A DNA stretch of 36,812 bases from Proteobacteria bacterium UBA4457 (lineage in GTDB: Bacteria > Pseudomonadota > Gammaproteobacteria > Ga0077536), in NCBI GenBank assembly GCA_002390205.1, contig DGOV01000053.1:10396-47207 (forward strand), written 5' to 3'. A model generated the notes under the pieces. The model did no database searches, was not told the DNA's origin, and saw only the letters and a list, made by a program, of their open reading frames with translations. The translations under genes were made by a program, and so were the position numbers. How positions within the stretch are numbered: position 1 is the first letter of the stretch; each line of letters starts with the position of its first letter. This document shows positions 26,198 to 34,732 of the stretch, piece after piece.

Positions 26198-26452
26198 ATG
26201 ACACCCGAAGAAATTAAAGTGTTGATTGAAGCAGGAATCCAAAGCTGCGAGGCATTTGTCGATGGAGATGGATCCCATTTCGTTGCGCATGTTGTTAGCG
26301 ATGAATTTGCAAACAAGACAATTATTAAACAGCATAAGATGGTCTATGCATCGCTTGGCGACCGGATGGAATCAGCAATCCACGCACTATCCATCCAAAC
26401 TTATACCATTGAGGCTTGGAAGAAAGCTAAGAGGTTCCAAGTCCTCTCTTGA
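26198..26452 (+). CDS. ibaG: BolA family protein IbaG
   Basis: Monothiol-glutaredoxin partner of the BolA type, linked to Fe-S metabolism and acid stress. The 84 residues begin MTPEEIKVLIEAGIQ and contain the conserved DGSHFVAHVVSDEFANKTIIKQHKMVYASLGDRM stretch, with the invariant histidine in the IKQHKMVY segment (near 51). It precedes murA by 7 bases, the standard gammaproteobacterial order. Confidence 0.95.
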   Translation: MTPEEIKVLIEAGIQSCEAFVDGDGSHFVAHVVSDEFANKTIIKQHKMVYASLGDRMESAIHALSIQTYTIEAWKKAKRFQVLS

Positions 26453-26459
26453 GTTGAAA

Positions 26460-27719
26460 ATGGAGAAGCTTATAATAAAAGGGGGTAACCCTTTAGTCGG
26501 AGAAATCCGCGTGTCTGGAGCTAAGAACGCTGCATTACCTATCTTGGCAGCTAGTCTCTTAGCAGACGAGCCACTAAAGATACGCAACCTGCCCCACTTG
26601 CAAGATATAACTACTACTATGGAGCTTTTAGGGAGTATGGGTCTGACCCTAACCGTGGGAGCTCGACTTCAAGTTGAAATTGATAGCGGGACTATCTCCA
26701 ATTTTTTTGCACCATATGAGCTGGTTAAAACTATGCGCGCATCAATTTTGGTTCTAGGCCCATTGCTTGCGAGGTTTGGACAAGCAGAAGTGTCGCTGCC
26801 TGGCGGCTGTGCCATAGGTTCACGCCCAGTTGACATGCATTTGCACGGTTTAGCTGCAATGGGGGCTGAAATCGAAGTCTCCGGTGGATATATAAAAGCT
26901 AAAACTACTGGTTTAAAAGGTGCGGACATTATTCTAGATAAAGTAACCGTCACTGGAACTGAGAACCTTTTGATGGCAGCAACTCTGGCCGACGGTGTTA
27001 CCACGATAAAAAATGCTGCCCGCGAACCGGAAGTGGTAGACCTTATCTGTTGCCTTCAGAAAATGGGAGCTAATATTTCTGGTGCGGGGACCGATACTCT
27101 TCGGATTAAAGGTGTGAAATCTCTCATGGGTACGACATATGATATTTTACCTGACAGAATCGAGACAGGGACATATTTAGTTGCTGCGGCAATGACCGGA
27201 GGACATGTAAAGCTTAAAGACACTCGTCCTGGACTTTTGGAGAGCGTCATTTCGAAGTTAACCGAGGCAGGAGGAACTGTGACTCGCGGACTAGATTGGG
27301 TCGAACTACAAATGAAAGGACAAACTCTGAAGGCCGTCGACATAAATACTGGCCCGTATCCTGGGTTTCCGACAGACATGCAAGCACAATTCACTGCTTT
27401 GAATGCAGTCGCTGAAGGAGTAGGAGTAGTTGTTGAGTCAGTATTTGAAAACAGATTTATGCATGTACAAGAGCTAATGCGCATGGGAGCTAGTATTAGG
27501 TTGGAAGGGAATACAGCTATCGTGACGGGCGTGAACAATTTGACTGGAGCTCCGCTAATGGCAACGGATCTGCGCGCATCTGCTAGTCTCGTCCTTGCGG
27601 GACTTGTTGCTACAGGAGAAACTGTAGTTGATAGAATTTATCACATTGACCGAGGCTATGAGACAATTGAAGAGAAACTTACGAATCTCGGTGCAAATAT
27701 AAAAAGAGTCCCGCGCTAA
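26460..27719 (+). CDS. murA: UDP-N-acetylglucosamine 1-carboxyvinyltransferase
   Basis: First committed step of peptidoglycan synthesis, adding enolpyruvate to UDP-GlcNAc; the target of fosfomycin. From ATG 26460 it has 419 residues, exactly the usual length, starting MEKLIIKGG. Lys22-Asn23 in SGAKNAALPIL and the cysteine of LPGGCAIGSRPVDMHLHG (near residue 115) are both present, so fosfomycin could bind. An in-frame extension back to 26226 lies inside ibaG and is rejected. hisG follows on the same strand. Confidence 0.98.
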   Translation: MEKLIIKGGNPLVGEIRVSGAKNAALPILAASLLADEPLKIRNLPHLQDITTTMELLGSMGLTLTVGARLQVEIDSGTISNFFAPYELVKTMRASILVLGPLLARFGQAEVSLPGGCAIGSRPVDMHLHGLAAMGAEIEVSGGYIKAKTTGLKGADIILDKVTVTGTENLLMAATLADGVTTIKNAAREPEVVDLICCLQKMGANISGAGTDTLRIKGVKSLMGTTYDILPDRIETGTYLVAAAMTGGHVKLKDTRPGLLESVISKLTEAGGTVTRGLDWVELQMKGQTLKAVDINTGPYPGFPTDMQAQFTALNAVAEGVGVVVESVFENRFMHVQELMRMGASIRLEGNTAIVTGVNNLTGAPLMATDLRASASLVLAGLVATGETVVDRIYHIDRGYETIEEKLTNLGANIKRVPR

Positions 27720-27762
27720 ACTAATCGTTGCGGACTCAAGGACTGGCGAGATTCTTGCTACT

Positions 27763-28434
27763 ATGTCATTAACTGGATTGCATATGAACAACAAATTAAT
27801 ACCAGAATCGGAAGGGATAATTTTGGCAGTTTCCAAAGGTCGAATCTTGGATCAGGCCCTTCCTCTGCTTGAACGCGCAGGTATTTGTCCTAAAGAAGAT
27901 GTAAATAAATCTAGGAAATTAGTCATAGAAACTACTAGAGCAGGATTACATCTTGTGGTTATCAGGCCAACTGATGTGCCGACTTTTGTTGAATACGGAG
28001 CTGCCGATTTAGGGATTACAGGAAAAGATGTTCTGATGGAGCATGATAGTAGCGATTACTATGAGCCATTAGATTTGAAGATTGCCAAATGCCGATTGAT
28101 GGTAGCTGGTTTGCCGGGAGTTGAAGTATCTAATAATAGAATAAGAGTCGCGACTAAATATGCGAAAATAGCTCGAGATTATTATGCCAAACGTGGGATT
28201 CAGGCTGAGATCATAAAGTTGTACGGCTCCATGGAGCTTGCTCCTTTAGTAGGATTGTCGGAAAGAATTGTCGATCTCGTGGATACTGGCAATACATTGA
28301 AGGCTAATGGGCTGGTGCCCATGGAGGACATTTGTGAAATTAGTTCTCGTCTTATAGTAAATAAAGCTGCCATGAAGACGAAACATGCTTTGATCAAACA
28401 ACTCATAGTTACAATAGAAGATTCTTTAAGGTAG
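27763..28434 (+). CDS. hisG: ATP phosphoribosyltransferase, short form
   Basis: First enzyme of histidine synthesis. At 223 residues or fewer it is the short HisG form, which lacks the C-terminal regulatory domain and needs HisZ, encoded elsewhere. Motifs are ILAVSKGRILDQALPLLERAG near 20-40, DLGITGKDVLMEH near 82-94, and the PRPP loop ERIVDLVDTGNTLKANGL near 167-184. Two starts are possible: ATG 27763 and ATG 27784, neither with a strong ribosome site; the second removes seven residues. hisD follows after 6 bases. Confidence 0.96.
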   Translation: MSLTGLHMNNKLIPESEGIILAVSKGRILDQALPLLERAGICPKEDVNKSRKLVIETTRAGLHLVVIRPTDVPTFVEYGAADLGITGKDVLMEHDSSDYYEPLDLKIAKCRLMVAGLPGVEVSNNRIRVATKYAKIARDYYAKRGIQAEIIKLYGSMELAPLVGLSERIVDLVDTGNTLKANGLVPMEDICEISSRLIVNKAAMKTKHALIKQLIVTIEDSLR

Positions 28435-28440
28435 CTTGCT

Positions 28441-29742
28441 GTGCCTCCAAAACTCAAAATTCTGAGCACGACTGATAGGGACTTTGATTCTCAATTGAAG
28501 TTGTTACTCGAACGAGAACTACAAGATGAACAACAGGTTTCATCGGTGGTGCGCGAGATTGTTGCGTCTGTTCGGTCTGGAGGTGATGCGTCGCTTCTAA
28601 GGTATACCAATGACTTGGATAGACGCTTGGAGTCGAGTGTTGCTGAGTTAGAGGTCTTAGATTTTGAGGGTGCTCTGCTGGAGCTCGATAAGTCATTAAA
28701 GGAAAGTTTAATGATTGCTGCGGATAGAATTAGGAGCTATCACGAGAAACAAAAAATGAGCTCTTGGGAGTTCAAAGATGAGATGGGGAACTCTTTAGGA
28801 CAACGCGTGATTCCAATTCAGCGAGTGGGGGTTTACGTGCCTGGGGGAAAGGCGTCTTATCCGTCGTCGGTTCTCATGAATGTAATACCAGCTAAAGTGG
28901 CTGGAGTGTCCGAAATCGTTATGGTAGTTCCTGCCCCAGATGGGTTTATTGAGGATGTTGTTCTTGCAGCAGCAGCTATAGCCGGAGTAGATAAAGTCTT
29001 CACCATTGGTGGTGCTCAAGCTATTGCCGCTCTTGCCCTTGGGACTGAAACGATTCCTCGTGTTGATAAAATCGTGGGGCCAGGCAACATCTTTGTGGCT
29101 AAAGCAAAGGCAATGTTGTTTGGAGAAGTTGGAATTGACATGATTGCGGGACCTTCTGAAATTTTGGTGATTTGCGATGGGTTGACTAACCCCGATTGGA
29201 TAGCGATGGACCTTTTCTCCCAGGCAGAGCACGATGAGCGCTCTCAAGCCATCTTAGTATCTACTAGTGTTGGTTTTTTAGGTAAAGTACAAGCGAGTAT
29301 TGAACGACTGCTTCCTACTATGTCGAGGAGAGACGTTATTGTCTCCTCCCTTTCTAAAAATGGTGCCTTCATTTCCGTTGATAACATGAATGAGGCTATG
29401 GAGGTTGTGAATCGTATAGCACCAGAGCATTTGGTGATGTCTGTAGAAAACCCCCGAAACTATCTAAGTAGTATTCAACATGCGGGATCGATCTTTCTAG
29501 GACGCTACTCACCAGAAGTTTTTGGAGACTACTGTGCGGGGCCGAATCACGTATTACCTACTTCCGGGACAGCAAGGTTTTGCTCGCCTTTAAGCGTATA
29601 TGATTTTCAGAAACGTTCCTCAGTTTTAGAATGTTCGATTGATGGGGCTTCTCAGTTAGCTGATCTCTCTTTTCAACTTGCTAGTTCAGAAGGTCTCGAT
29701 GCACATGCGTTGTCGGCCAAGTATAGGGCGTCTAAGAAATGA
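28441..29742 (+). CDS. hisD: Histidinol dehydrogenase
   Basis: Zinc enzyme that oxidises L-histidinol to histidine in two NAD-dependent steps. The 433 residues include YVPGGKASYPSSVLMNVIPAKVAG near 132-155, VDKIVGPGNIFVAKAKAMLFG near 208-228, and the zinc and catalytic region DLFSQAEHDERSQAILVS near 258-275. IAPEHLV and GPNHVLPTSGTARFCSPLSVYDF come later. The start is GTG 28441 with AAGGTAG 8 bases before. Its stop overlaps the hisC start as ATGA. Confidence 0.98.
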   Translation: MPPKLKILSTTDRDFDSQLKLLLERELQDEQQVSSVVREIVASVRSGGDASLLRYTNDLDRRLESSVAELEVLDFEGALLELDKSLKESLMIAADRIRSYHEKQKMSSWEFKDEMGNSLGQRVIPIQRVGVYVPGGKASYPSSVLMNVIPAKVAGVSEIVMVVPAPDGFIEDVVLAAAAIAGVDKVFTIGGAQAIAALALGTETIPRVDKIVGPGNIFVAKAKAMLFGEVGIDMIAGPSEILVICDGLTNPDWIAMDLFSQAEHDERSQAILVSTSVGFLGKVQASIERLLPTMSRRDVIVSSLSKNGAFISVDNMNEAMEVVNRIAPEHLVMSVENPRNYLSSIQHAGSIFLGRYSPEVFGDYCAGPNHVLPTSGTARFCSPLSVYDFQKRSSVLECSIDGASQLADLSFQLASSEGLDAHALSAKYRASKK

Positions 29743-30833
29743 GTGTGGGAGCAAGAATAAAAAGATTAATACCACAGAACATATTGGACCTGACTCCTTA
29801 TCCTGCTGAGACTTTCCGGGGCAGTATAAAGCTTGATGCGATGGAAAATCCCTATCCGATATCCGAAGCCTTATCCGAAAAATGGCTACAAGCTCTCGGC
29901 GCAGTTGACATAAATAGATACCCTGATCCGCGTGCCGCCATCCTAAGAGAGAAGATTCGTAAACTTTACGCTCTAGATAATGCAATAGAGATGGCCTTTG
30001 GTAATGGGTCCGATGAGTTGATCCACTTGCTATGCCTAGTTTTTGCAAAGGATAGATCATCTGTCGTGCTTTGTCCGGAACCTACTTTTTCAGTTTATAA
30101 ATTAGCGGCGACAGCGGTTGGTATGGACTATGTTGGGATTCCTCTTAAAAGACATGACTTTTCTCTGGATTTGGCAGCGATGGAAGCGGCCGTTTGTGAG
30201 AAACAGCCGAGTTTGGTTTTCCTTGCAAGCCCCAACAACCCGACAGGAAATCTTTTAAATATTTCTGACATAAAAAAAATTTGCTCACAGACTCCTGGAG
30301 TAGTGGTACTAGATGAAGCCTACTTTCGCTTTGCTAATGGTTCTGCTTCAGCAGAGTTGCTTTCTATCGAAAACCTACTGGTTCTACAGACCTTCTCTAA
30401 AATTGGGTTTGCTGGACTGAGATTAGGTGTCCTCTTTGCTGCCAATCCTTGGATAGAAGTCATTGAACGAGTTCGAATGCCTTATAACATCAATTCTTTA
30501 ACTCAAGCGGGTGCTGTTTTTGCTATAGAAAATGCTAGCTATATTGATAATCAAATTAATCTGATTGTTTTAGAGCGACAGAAAATGTTTAAGCGATTGC
30601 TCGGCATGCCTGGCCTACGTGTTTGGCCAAGCAGTGCAAATTTTATCTTGTTTAAATCACTAGAAATGACTGGAGATGAGGTTTTTTCCGGGTTGCTGGA
30701 TGCTGGTATCCTTTTAAAGAATATGAGTAGTTCGGGAATACCCCTGAAAGACTGTCTAAGGGTAACTATTGGCACGCCGTCCGAAAACGAGAGGTTTTTA
30801 GAGGCGTTATTTATGATTTTGTCAGCCAGTTGA
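29739..30833 (+). CDS. hisC: Histidinol-phosphate aminotransferase
   Basis: PLP enzyme that converts imidazole acetol phosphate to histidinol phosphate. The 364 residues have LDAMENPYP near 31-39, the FGNGSDELIHLLC turn, ASPNNPTGNLL near 164-174, VVLDEAYFRFA near 190-200, and the PLP lysine in QTFSKIGFAGLRLG near 214-227. The ATGA overlap with hisD indicates coupled translation. It ends the mlaC-to-hisC unit; the 256 bases after it hold the promoter and leader of the pet operon. Confidence 0.97.
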   Translation: MSVGARIKRLIPQNILDLTPYPAETFRGSIKLDAMENPYPISEALSEKWLQALGAVDINRYPDPRAAILREKIRKLYALDNAIEMAFGNGSDELIHLLCLVFAKDRSSVVLCPEPTFSVYKLAATAVGMDYVGIPLKRHDFSLDLAAMEAAVCEKQPSLVFLASPNNPTGNLLNISDIKKICSQTPGVVVLDEAYFRFANGSASAELLSIENLLVLQTFSKIGFAGLRLGVLFAANPWIEVIERVRMPYNINSLTQAGAVFAIENASYIDNQINLIVLERQKMFKRLLGMPGLRVWPSSANFILFKSLEMTGDEVFSGLLDAGILLKNMSSSGIPLKDCLRVTIGTPSENERFLEALFMILSAS

Positions 30834-30913
30834 GTTTGCTCGACTAAGCTGAGCACTTAGGTTTCAGATATTTAGTTATTTACGATACTTGGGTCCCTGT
30901 TATGCGTATTTAA

Positions 30914-30922
30914 TGGTATAAT
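30914..30922 (+). promoter_or_regulatory. Extended -10 promoter of the petABC-sspAB operon
   Basis: TGGTATAAT gives a perfect -10 box (30917-30922) with the TGn extension. No good -35 is seen 17 bases upstream, as is common for extended -10 promoters. It would leave a leader of about 160 bases before petA. Confidence 0.65.
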
Positions 30923-31003
30923 CTCGCGGAACAAAACCTGCCCACCATGCTAAATTACGAGCTTTCTTTTTAAGCGTGTCATGGTTGGTCGGTGTGGGAT
31001 ATA

Positions 31004-31057
31004 GCTTCAGTGAAACAGCGAAGCAATTTCATTACTAAGAAGAACCTGCATGTTCTT
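31004..31057 (+). other. Structured leader of petA mRNA
   Basis: Two inverted repeats lie between the promoter and petA: GCTTC/GAAGC (31004-31008 with 31020-31024) and AAGAAC/GTTCTT (31040-31045 with 31052-31057). The second is followed by a T-rich stretch, like a weak terminator or an 18-base operator-like dyad. Purpose unknown. Confidence 0.35.
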
Positions 31058-31089
31058 TGATATTTTTTAGTTAGGGAGTGAAAGAGAGG

Positions 31090-31686
31090 ATGAGTTCAGA
31101 CTCTATTGATATGGAACGACGCCAGTTTCTCACTGGAACTGCAACGGTACTGGGTGGCGTAGGTGCCAGTGTAGCTGCCATTCCTTTTGTTTCTACATTT
31201 CAGCCTAGCGCGCGCGCGAAAGCTATTGGTGCGCCCGTTGAAGCAAACATTGATCAGATTGAACCGGGACAGAGAGTCACTTATAAGTGGCGCGGAAAGC
31301 CTGTTTGGATCGTCCGGCGGACTGAAGAGCAATTGAAAGCGCTGGAGGACTCTACTGCGGTTCTTGCTGATCCGGAGTCGGCTAAGTCAATACAGCCTGT
31401 CTTCGCAGAAAATTCATGGCGTTCATTGAACAGAGAATATTTAGTTTTGGTCGGGATATGCACTCATCTAGGTTGTTCTCCTAGTTTTCGCCCGTTATTG
31501 TCGGATGAGATTATGGGTGCCGATTGGCAAGGAGGCTTCTATTGTCCTTGCCATGGGTCCAAGTTCGACTTGTCTGGCAGAGTGTATGCGGGTGTTCCTG
31601 CACCTACTAATATGGATGTGCCACCGTATAAGTTCTTGACTGACACAAGGATATTGATTGGAGAATCAGAGGAGGCAGGCTCTTGA
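31090..31686 (+). CDS. petA: Ubiquinol-cytochrome c reductase Rieske iron-sulfur subunit
   Basis: Carries the 2Fe-2S cluster of the cytochrome bc1 complex. The 198 residues start with a twin-arginine signal anchor (MERRQFLTGT, then a hydrophobic helix to about residue 38). The cluster motifs are CTHLGC near 121-126 and CPCHGS near 146-151; these also contain the disulfide cysteines. ATG 31090 is preferred, since GGGAG lies about 11 bases upstream; the in-frame GTG at 31078 overlaps that ribosome site. petB starts within the petA stop. Confidence 0.96.
   Translation: MSSDSIDMERRQFLTGTATVLGGVGASVAAIPFVSTFQPSARAKAIGAPVEANIDQIEPGQRVTYKWRGKPVWIVRRTEEQLKALEDSTAVLADPESAKSIQPVFAENSWRSLNREYLVLVGICTHLGCSPSFRPLLSDEIMGADWQGGFYCPCHGSKFDLSGRVYAGVPAPTNMDVPPYKFLTDTRILIGESEEAGS
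31669..31675 (+). promoter_or_regulatory. Ribosome binding site fixing the TTG start of petB
   Basis: GAGGAGG ends 7 bases before TTG 31683. This strong site makes the TTG start convincing. Confidence 0.75.
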
Positions 31687-32936
31687 AATCGGTAATAGTG
31701 AAAAACTTGCTCGGACTGAGAAACTGGGTTGACGAACGCTTCCCTCTAATGCAGCTTTGGAACGAGCATGTTGGCCAGTATTATGCCCCTAAAAATTTCA
31801 ACTTTTGGTACTACTTTGGCGTCCTAGCACTTGTCGTTTTGGTTATTCAAATAGTAACGGGTATTTGGCTGGTTATGAGCTATAAGCCAGACGCAAATGT
31901 TGCGTTCGCCTCTGTAGAGTACATCATGAGAGATGTTGAGTGGGGATGGTTGATTCGCTACATGCATTCGACTGGGGCCTCTTTCTTCTTTATAGTCATT
32001 TATTTGCATATGTTTCGAGGCATTATGTATGGTTCTTACCAAAAGCCTCGTGAGTTGCTGTGGATTTTAGGAATGTGCCTTTATCTTGCGCTTATGGCGG
32101 AAGCTTTTTTTGGGTATTTACTCCCTTGGGGACAAATGTCTTATTGGGGCGCTCAGGTTATAATCTCACTTTTTGGCGCCATTCCTTTTGTTGGAGAGAC
32201 CTTGTCTTTGTGGATAAGAGGAGATTATGTTGTTTCTGATATTACGTTGAATCGCTTTTTTGCTTTTCATGTGATCGCTTTACCTTTTGCAATTGCCGGA
32301 TTGGTTGTTTTGCATATCTTAGCCTTACATCATGTGGGGTCCAACAATCCTGACGGCATTGATATTAAGGCCAATAAAAATGCTCAGGGAAAACCTGTTG
32401 ATGGGATACCTTTTCATCCTTATTACACGACTAAGGATGCACCTGCAGTCGTTGCATTACTAATACTAATGGCGGTGGTCATATTTTTTGCTCCAGAGAT
32501 GGGAGGGTATTTCTTAGAGCATAATAATTTTGTTCCCGCTGATCCTTTGAAAACACCAGAGCATATCGCGCCAGTGTGGTATTTTACGCCTTTTTATTCG
32601 ATATTGAGGGCTAATACCGTTAATTTCTTTATGGTCCCCGCCAAACTTTGGGGTGTAATCTTTATGGGCCTAGGGACTATGGTGTTTTTTCTGCTTCCTT
32701 GGTTAGATAAGGGGAAAGTCCGTTCTATACGTTATCGTGGATGGATATACAAAACTGCATTAGGCCTTTTCGTCGTATCTTTTCTCATTCTCGGGTATCT
32801 TGGGCTTTTACCTCCCACTCCGGCGAGAACAGCGTTAGCTCAGGTATGTACCGTGATCTATTTTCTCTTTTTCTTGTTGATGCCTTTTTACACCAAATGG
32901 GATAAAACTAAGCCTGTACCAGAGAGAGTGACATAG
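31683..32936 (+). CDS. petB: Cytochrome b of the bc1 complex
   Basis: Membrane core of complex III, holding both b hemes and the Qo and Qi quinone sites. The 417 residues start at TTG 31683, which overlaps the petA stop (TTGA). Heme histidines are visible in RYMHSTGASFFFIVIYLHMFRG near 97-118 and in FFAFHVIALPFAIAGLVVLHILALHH near 196-221. The Qo motif is PVWY (PEHIAPVWYF) instead of the mitochondrial PEWY; PVWY is the known form in beta- and gammaproteobacteria. Eight or so transmembrane helices are apparent. The length includes C-terminal helices, so this is a full cytochrome b, not a split b6/IV pair. Confidence 0.98.
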   Translation: MKSVIVKNLLGLRNWVDERFPLMQLWNEHVGQYYAPKNFNFWYYFGVLALVVLVIQIVTGIWLVMSYKPDANVAFASVEYIMRDVEWGWLIRYMHSTGASFFFIVIYLHMFRGIMYGSYQKPRELLWILGMCLYLALMAEAFFGYLLPWGQMSYWGAQVIISLFGAIPFVGETLSLWIRGDYVVSDITLNRFFAFHVIALPFAIAGLVVLHILALHHVGSNNPDGIDIKANKNAQGKPVDGIPFHPYYTTKDAPAVVALLILMAVVIFFAPEMGGYFLEHNNFVPADPLKTPEHIAPVWYFTPFYSILRANTVNFFMVPAKLWGVIFMGLGTMVFFLLPWLDKGKVRSIRYRGWIYKTALGLFVVSFLILGYLGLLPPTPARTALAQVCTVIYFLFFLLMPFYTKWDKTKPVPERVT

Positions 32937-32938
32937 TC

Positions 32939-33637
32939 ATGGTTAAAATAATTACATACCTTGGATTAATCTTCTGGGCTCAGCTTTCGATGTCTGCTGA
33001 GGGAGGTACGAAGTTGATGCAGGCGAACGTTGATATCGCAAATACCGTATCTCTTCAAAATGGAGCGAAGTTGTTTATCAACTATTGTGTAAGCTGTCAC
33101 TCTGCCGAGTATATGCGCTACAACCGTATGGCGAAAGACTTGGGATTGAGTGATGATATGGTCAAAAAAAATCTTATGTTTGCTTCCGATAAGATTGGAG
33201 ATACGATGACGATCGCCATGACGCCGGATGACGCGGAACAGTGGTTTGGCGTTCGGCCCCCTGATTTATCGGTTATTGCCAGATCGAAAGGTGTTGACTA
33301 TCTTTACTCCTTTCTAAATGGATTTTATGTTGACCCTTCTCGCCCTACTGGTGTGAATAACCATTATTACCCTAATACAGCAATGCCACATGTATTGTGG
33401 GAATTGCAAGGCTTGCTAGATAACCATGGAGACGCATATCAAACATCTGCGGATGGGGAAATGACTCCTGTTCAGTATCAACAAGCTACGCGAGATTTAG
33501 TAGCGTTTTTAGATTATGTTGGAGAACCTGCAAAGCTAGTTAGATATAAGATAGGCTTTTGGGTCATTGCATTTCTGCTTGTTCTTTTCTTGGTGGCTTG
33601 TATGGTTAAAAAAGAGTATTGGAAGGATGTCCATTAG
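32939..33637 (+). CDS. petC: Cytochrome c1
   Basis: Third catalytic subunit of complex III, passing electrons from the Rieske protein to soluble cytochrome c. The 232 residues have a signal peptide cleaved near MSA-EGG (about residue 20), the heme-binding CVSCH near 50-54, RPPDLSVIARSKG near 103-115, and the axial methionine in NTAMPHVLWELQG near 143-155. A C-terminal transmembrane anchor (near 204-222) has the usual basic end KKEYWKDVH. It starts two bases after petB. Confidence 0.97.
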   Translation: MVKIITYLGLIFWAQLSMSAEGGTKLMQANVDIANTVSLQNGAKLFINYCVSCHSAEYMRYNRMAKDLGLSDDMVKKNLMFASDKIGDTMTIAMTPDDAEQWFGVRPPDLSVIARSKGVDYLYSFLNGFYVDPSRPTGVNNHYYPNTAMPHVLWELQGLLDNHGDAYQTSADGEMTPVQYQQATRDLVAFLDYVGEPAKLVRYKIGFWVIAFLLVLFLVACMVKKEYWKDVH

Positions 33638-33638
33638 T

Positions 33639-34271
33639 ATGACAGGTTTATCAAATAGACGATCGGTAATGACGTTATATGCTGACGCTAGTGATCCTTT
33701 GGGACATAGCGTTAGATTGGTTCTTCGAGAAAAAGATATTAACTCGAATGTGGTGCTGGTGCCAGATGGAACCAGGCCTGAAATCTTGAATGATTTTAAT
33801 CCCTATGACACTACGCTCACCCTAGTAGATAGAGACCTAGTGCTTTACGATTCACATACTATTTTAGAGTATTTGGATGAGCGCTATCCGCATCCGCCAT
33901 TAATGCCAGTAGATCCGGTTGCTCGCGCGAATAATAGGCAGTTCCGTTATAGAATAGTTAGAGATTTATATGAGTTTGCGAGAGATATAATCGGTGAAGA
34001 TGAAGTGGCTGCGGCGACTGCAAGAAAAGCTATGCGGGATGACTTAATGGCGATTAGTCCTTTATTTTTGCAGCAGGCTTATTTCATGTCAGACGAATTT
34101 TCCTTAGTAGACATCTGTTTGGCTCCTATTTTATGGCGCTTACCGAGTTATGGGATAAAACTAGGTCCTCCCGGAAAATCACTATTGAATTATGCAGACG
34201 TGGTGTTTAGTCGAAATGCATTTCAGGAAAGTTTGGCCGAAACCGATAAGATATTTAGAGACGAGTCTTAA
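33639..34271 (+). CDS. sspA: Stringent starvation protein A
   Basis: GST-fold protein without GST activity that binds RNA polymerase and alters promoter use in starvation and acid stress. From ATG 33639 it has 210 residues, the usual size: N-terminal thioredoxin-like part MTLYADASDPLGHSVRLVLREK, the DSHTILEYLDERYPHPPLMPVDPVARA stretch near 70-96, and a C-terminal helical domain with FSLVDICLAPILWRL. GGAAGG lies 12 bases before this ATG, whereas the ATG at 33627 sits directly on it. It follows petC with a one-base gap, as in pseudomonads. Confidence 0.96.
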   Translation: MTGLSNRRSVMTLYADASDPLGHSVRLVLREKDINSNVVLVPDGTRPEILNDFNPYDTTLTLVDRDLVLYDSHTILEYLDERYPHPPLMPVDPVARANNRQFRYRIVRDLYEFARDIIGEDEVAAATARKAMRDDLMAISPLFLQQAYFMSDEFSLVDICLAPILWRLPSYGIKLGPPGKSLLNYADVVFSRNAFQESLAETDKIFRDES

Positions 34272-34296
34272 AGCATTTCTATTGCACGAGATAGTT

Positions 34297-34722
34297 ATGA
34301 TATCTGTTCATCCTTATATTTTACGAGCTGTATACCAGTGGATTTGCGACACTAACTTAACTCCACAAATTCTGGTAGATACTGATAATCTTGAGGTGGT
34401 GGTACCTAAAGAATATATCGAGAACGGTCATATTATTTTAAATATAGGTCCTACAGCTGTGCGTGATTTAGTGCTAGGGGATGAATATATTATGTTTAAC
34501 GCTCGTTTTGGTGGTAGATTCAGAGAAATCTCAGTGCCGATTAGTTGTGTTCAAGCCATATATGCGCGAGAAAGCAACCAAGGACTGTCTCTTGCACAAT
34601 TTGATATGGAACAGTCTCATGAGGCTGGTGATAAGTCATCGAAAGAAAAGAACGTGTCTGTCTCTGATACCGATACCCAACGTAAGGCTAAGTCTAAGCC
34701 TAGTCTAAAGATTGTGAAGTAG
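34297..34722 (+). CDS. sspB: ClpXP protease specificity-enhancing factor SspB
   Basis: Adaptor that brings ssrA-tagged proteins to ClpXP. From ATG 34297 it has 141 residues. The substrate-binding domain is about 1-100 (HPYILRAVYQWICDTNLTPQILVD, then IILNIGPTAVRDLVLGDEYIMFNARFGGR, then VQAIYARESNQGL). A flexible charged linker leads to the C-terminal ClpX-binding tail KSKPSLKIVK. A longer frame to 34192 overlaps sspA and is rejected. It is the last gene of the pet-ssp run and converges on the lipoprotein gene at 10 bases. Confidence 0.97.
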   Translation: MISVHPYILRAVYQWICDTNLTPQILVDTDNLEVVVPKEYIENGHIILNIGPTAVRDLVLGDEYIMFNARFGGRFREISVPISCVQAIYARESNQGLSLAQFDMEQSHEAGDKSSKEKNVSVSDTDTQRKAKSKPSLKIVK

Positions 34723-34732
34723 GCTTATCTTC

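Noticed and set aside
26226..26459. In-frame N-terminal extension of murA
   Set aside because: It lies inside ibaG; MurA proteins start at the MEKLIIKGG equivalent and the 419-residue length fits exactly.
30837..30855. Short TGCTC/GAGCA hairpin after hisC as terminator
   Set aside because: The stem is 5 base pairs with a 9-base loop and no T run, too weak to call.
32577..32588. PVWY instead of PEWY in cytochrome b
   Set aside because: This is the known Qo-site form in beta- and gammaproteobacteria, so not a novelty.
33567..33638. Upstream extension of sspA
   Set aside because: It overlaps the petC coding end; homologues start near ATG 33639.
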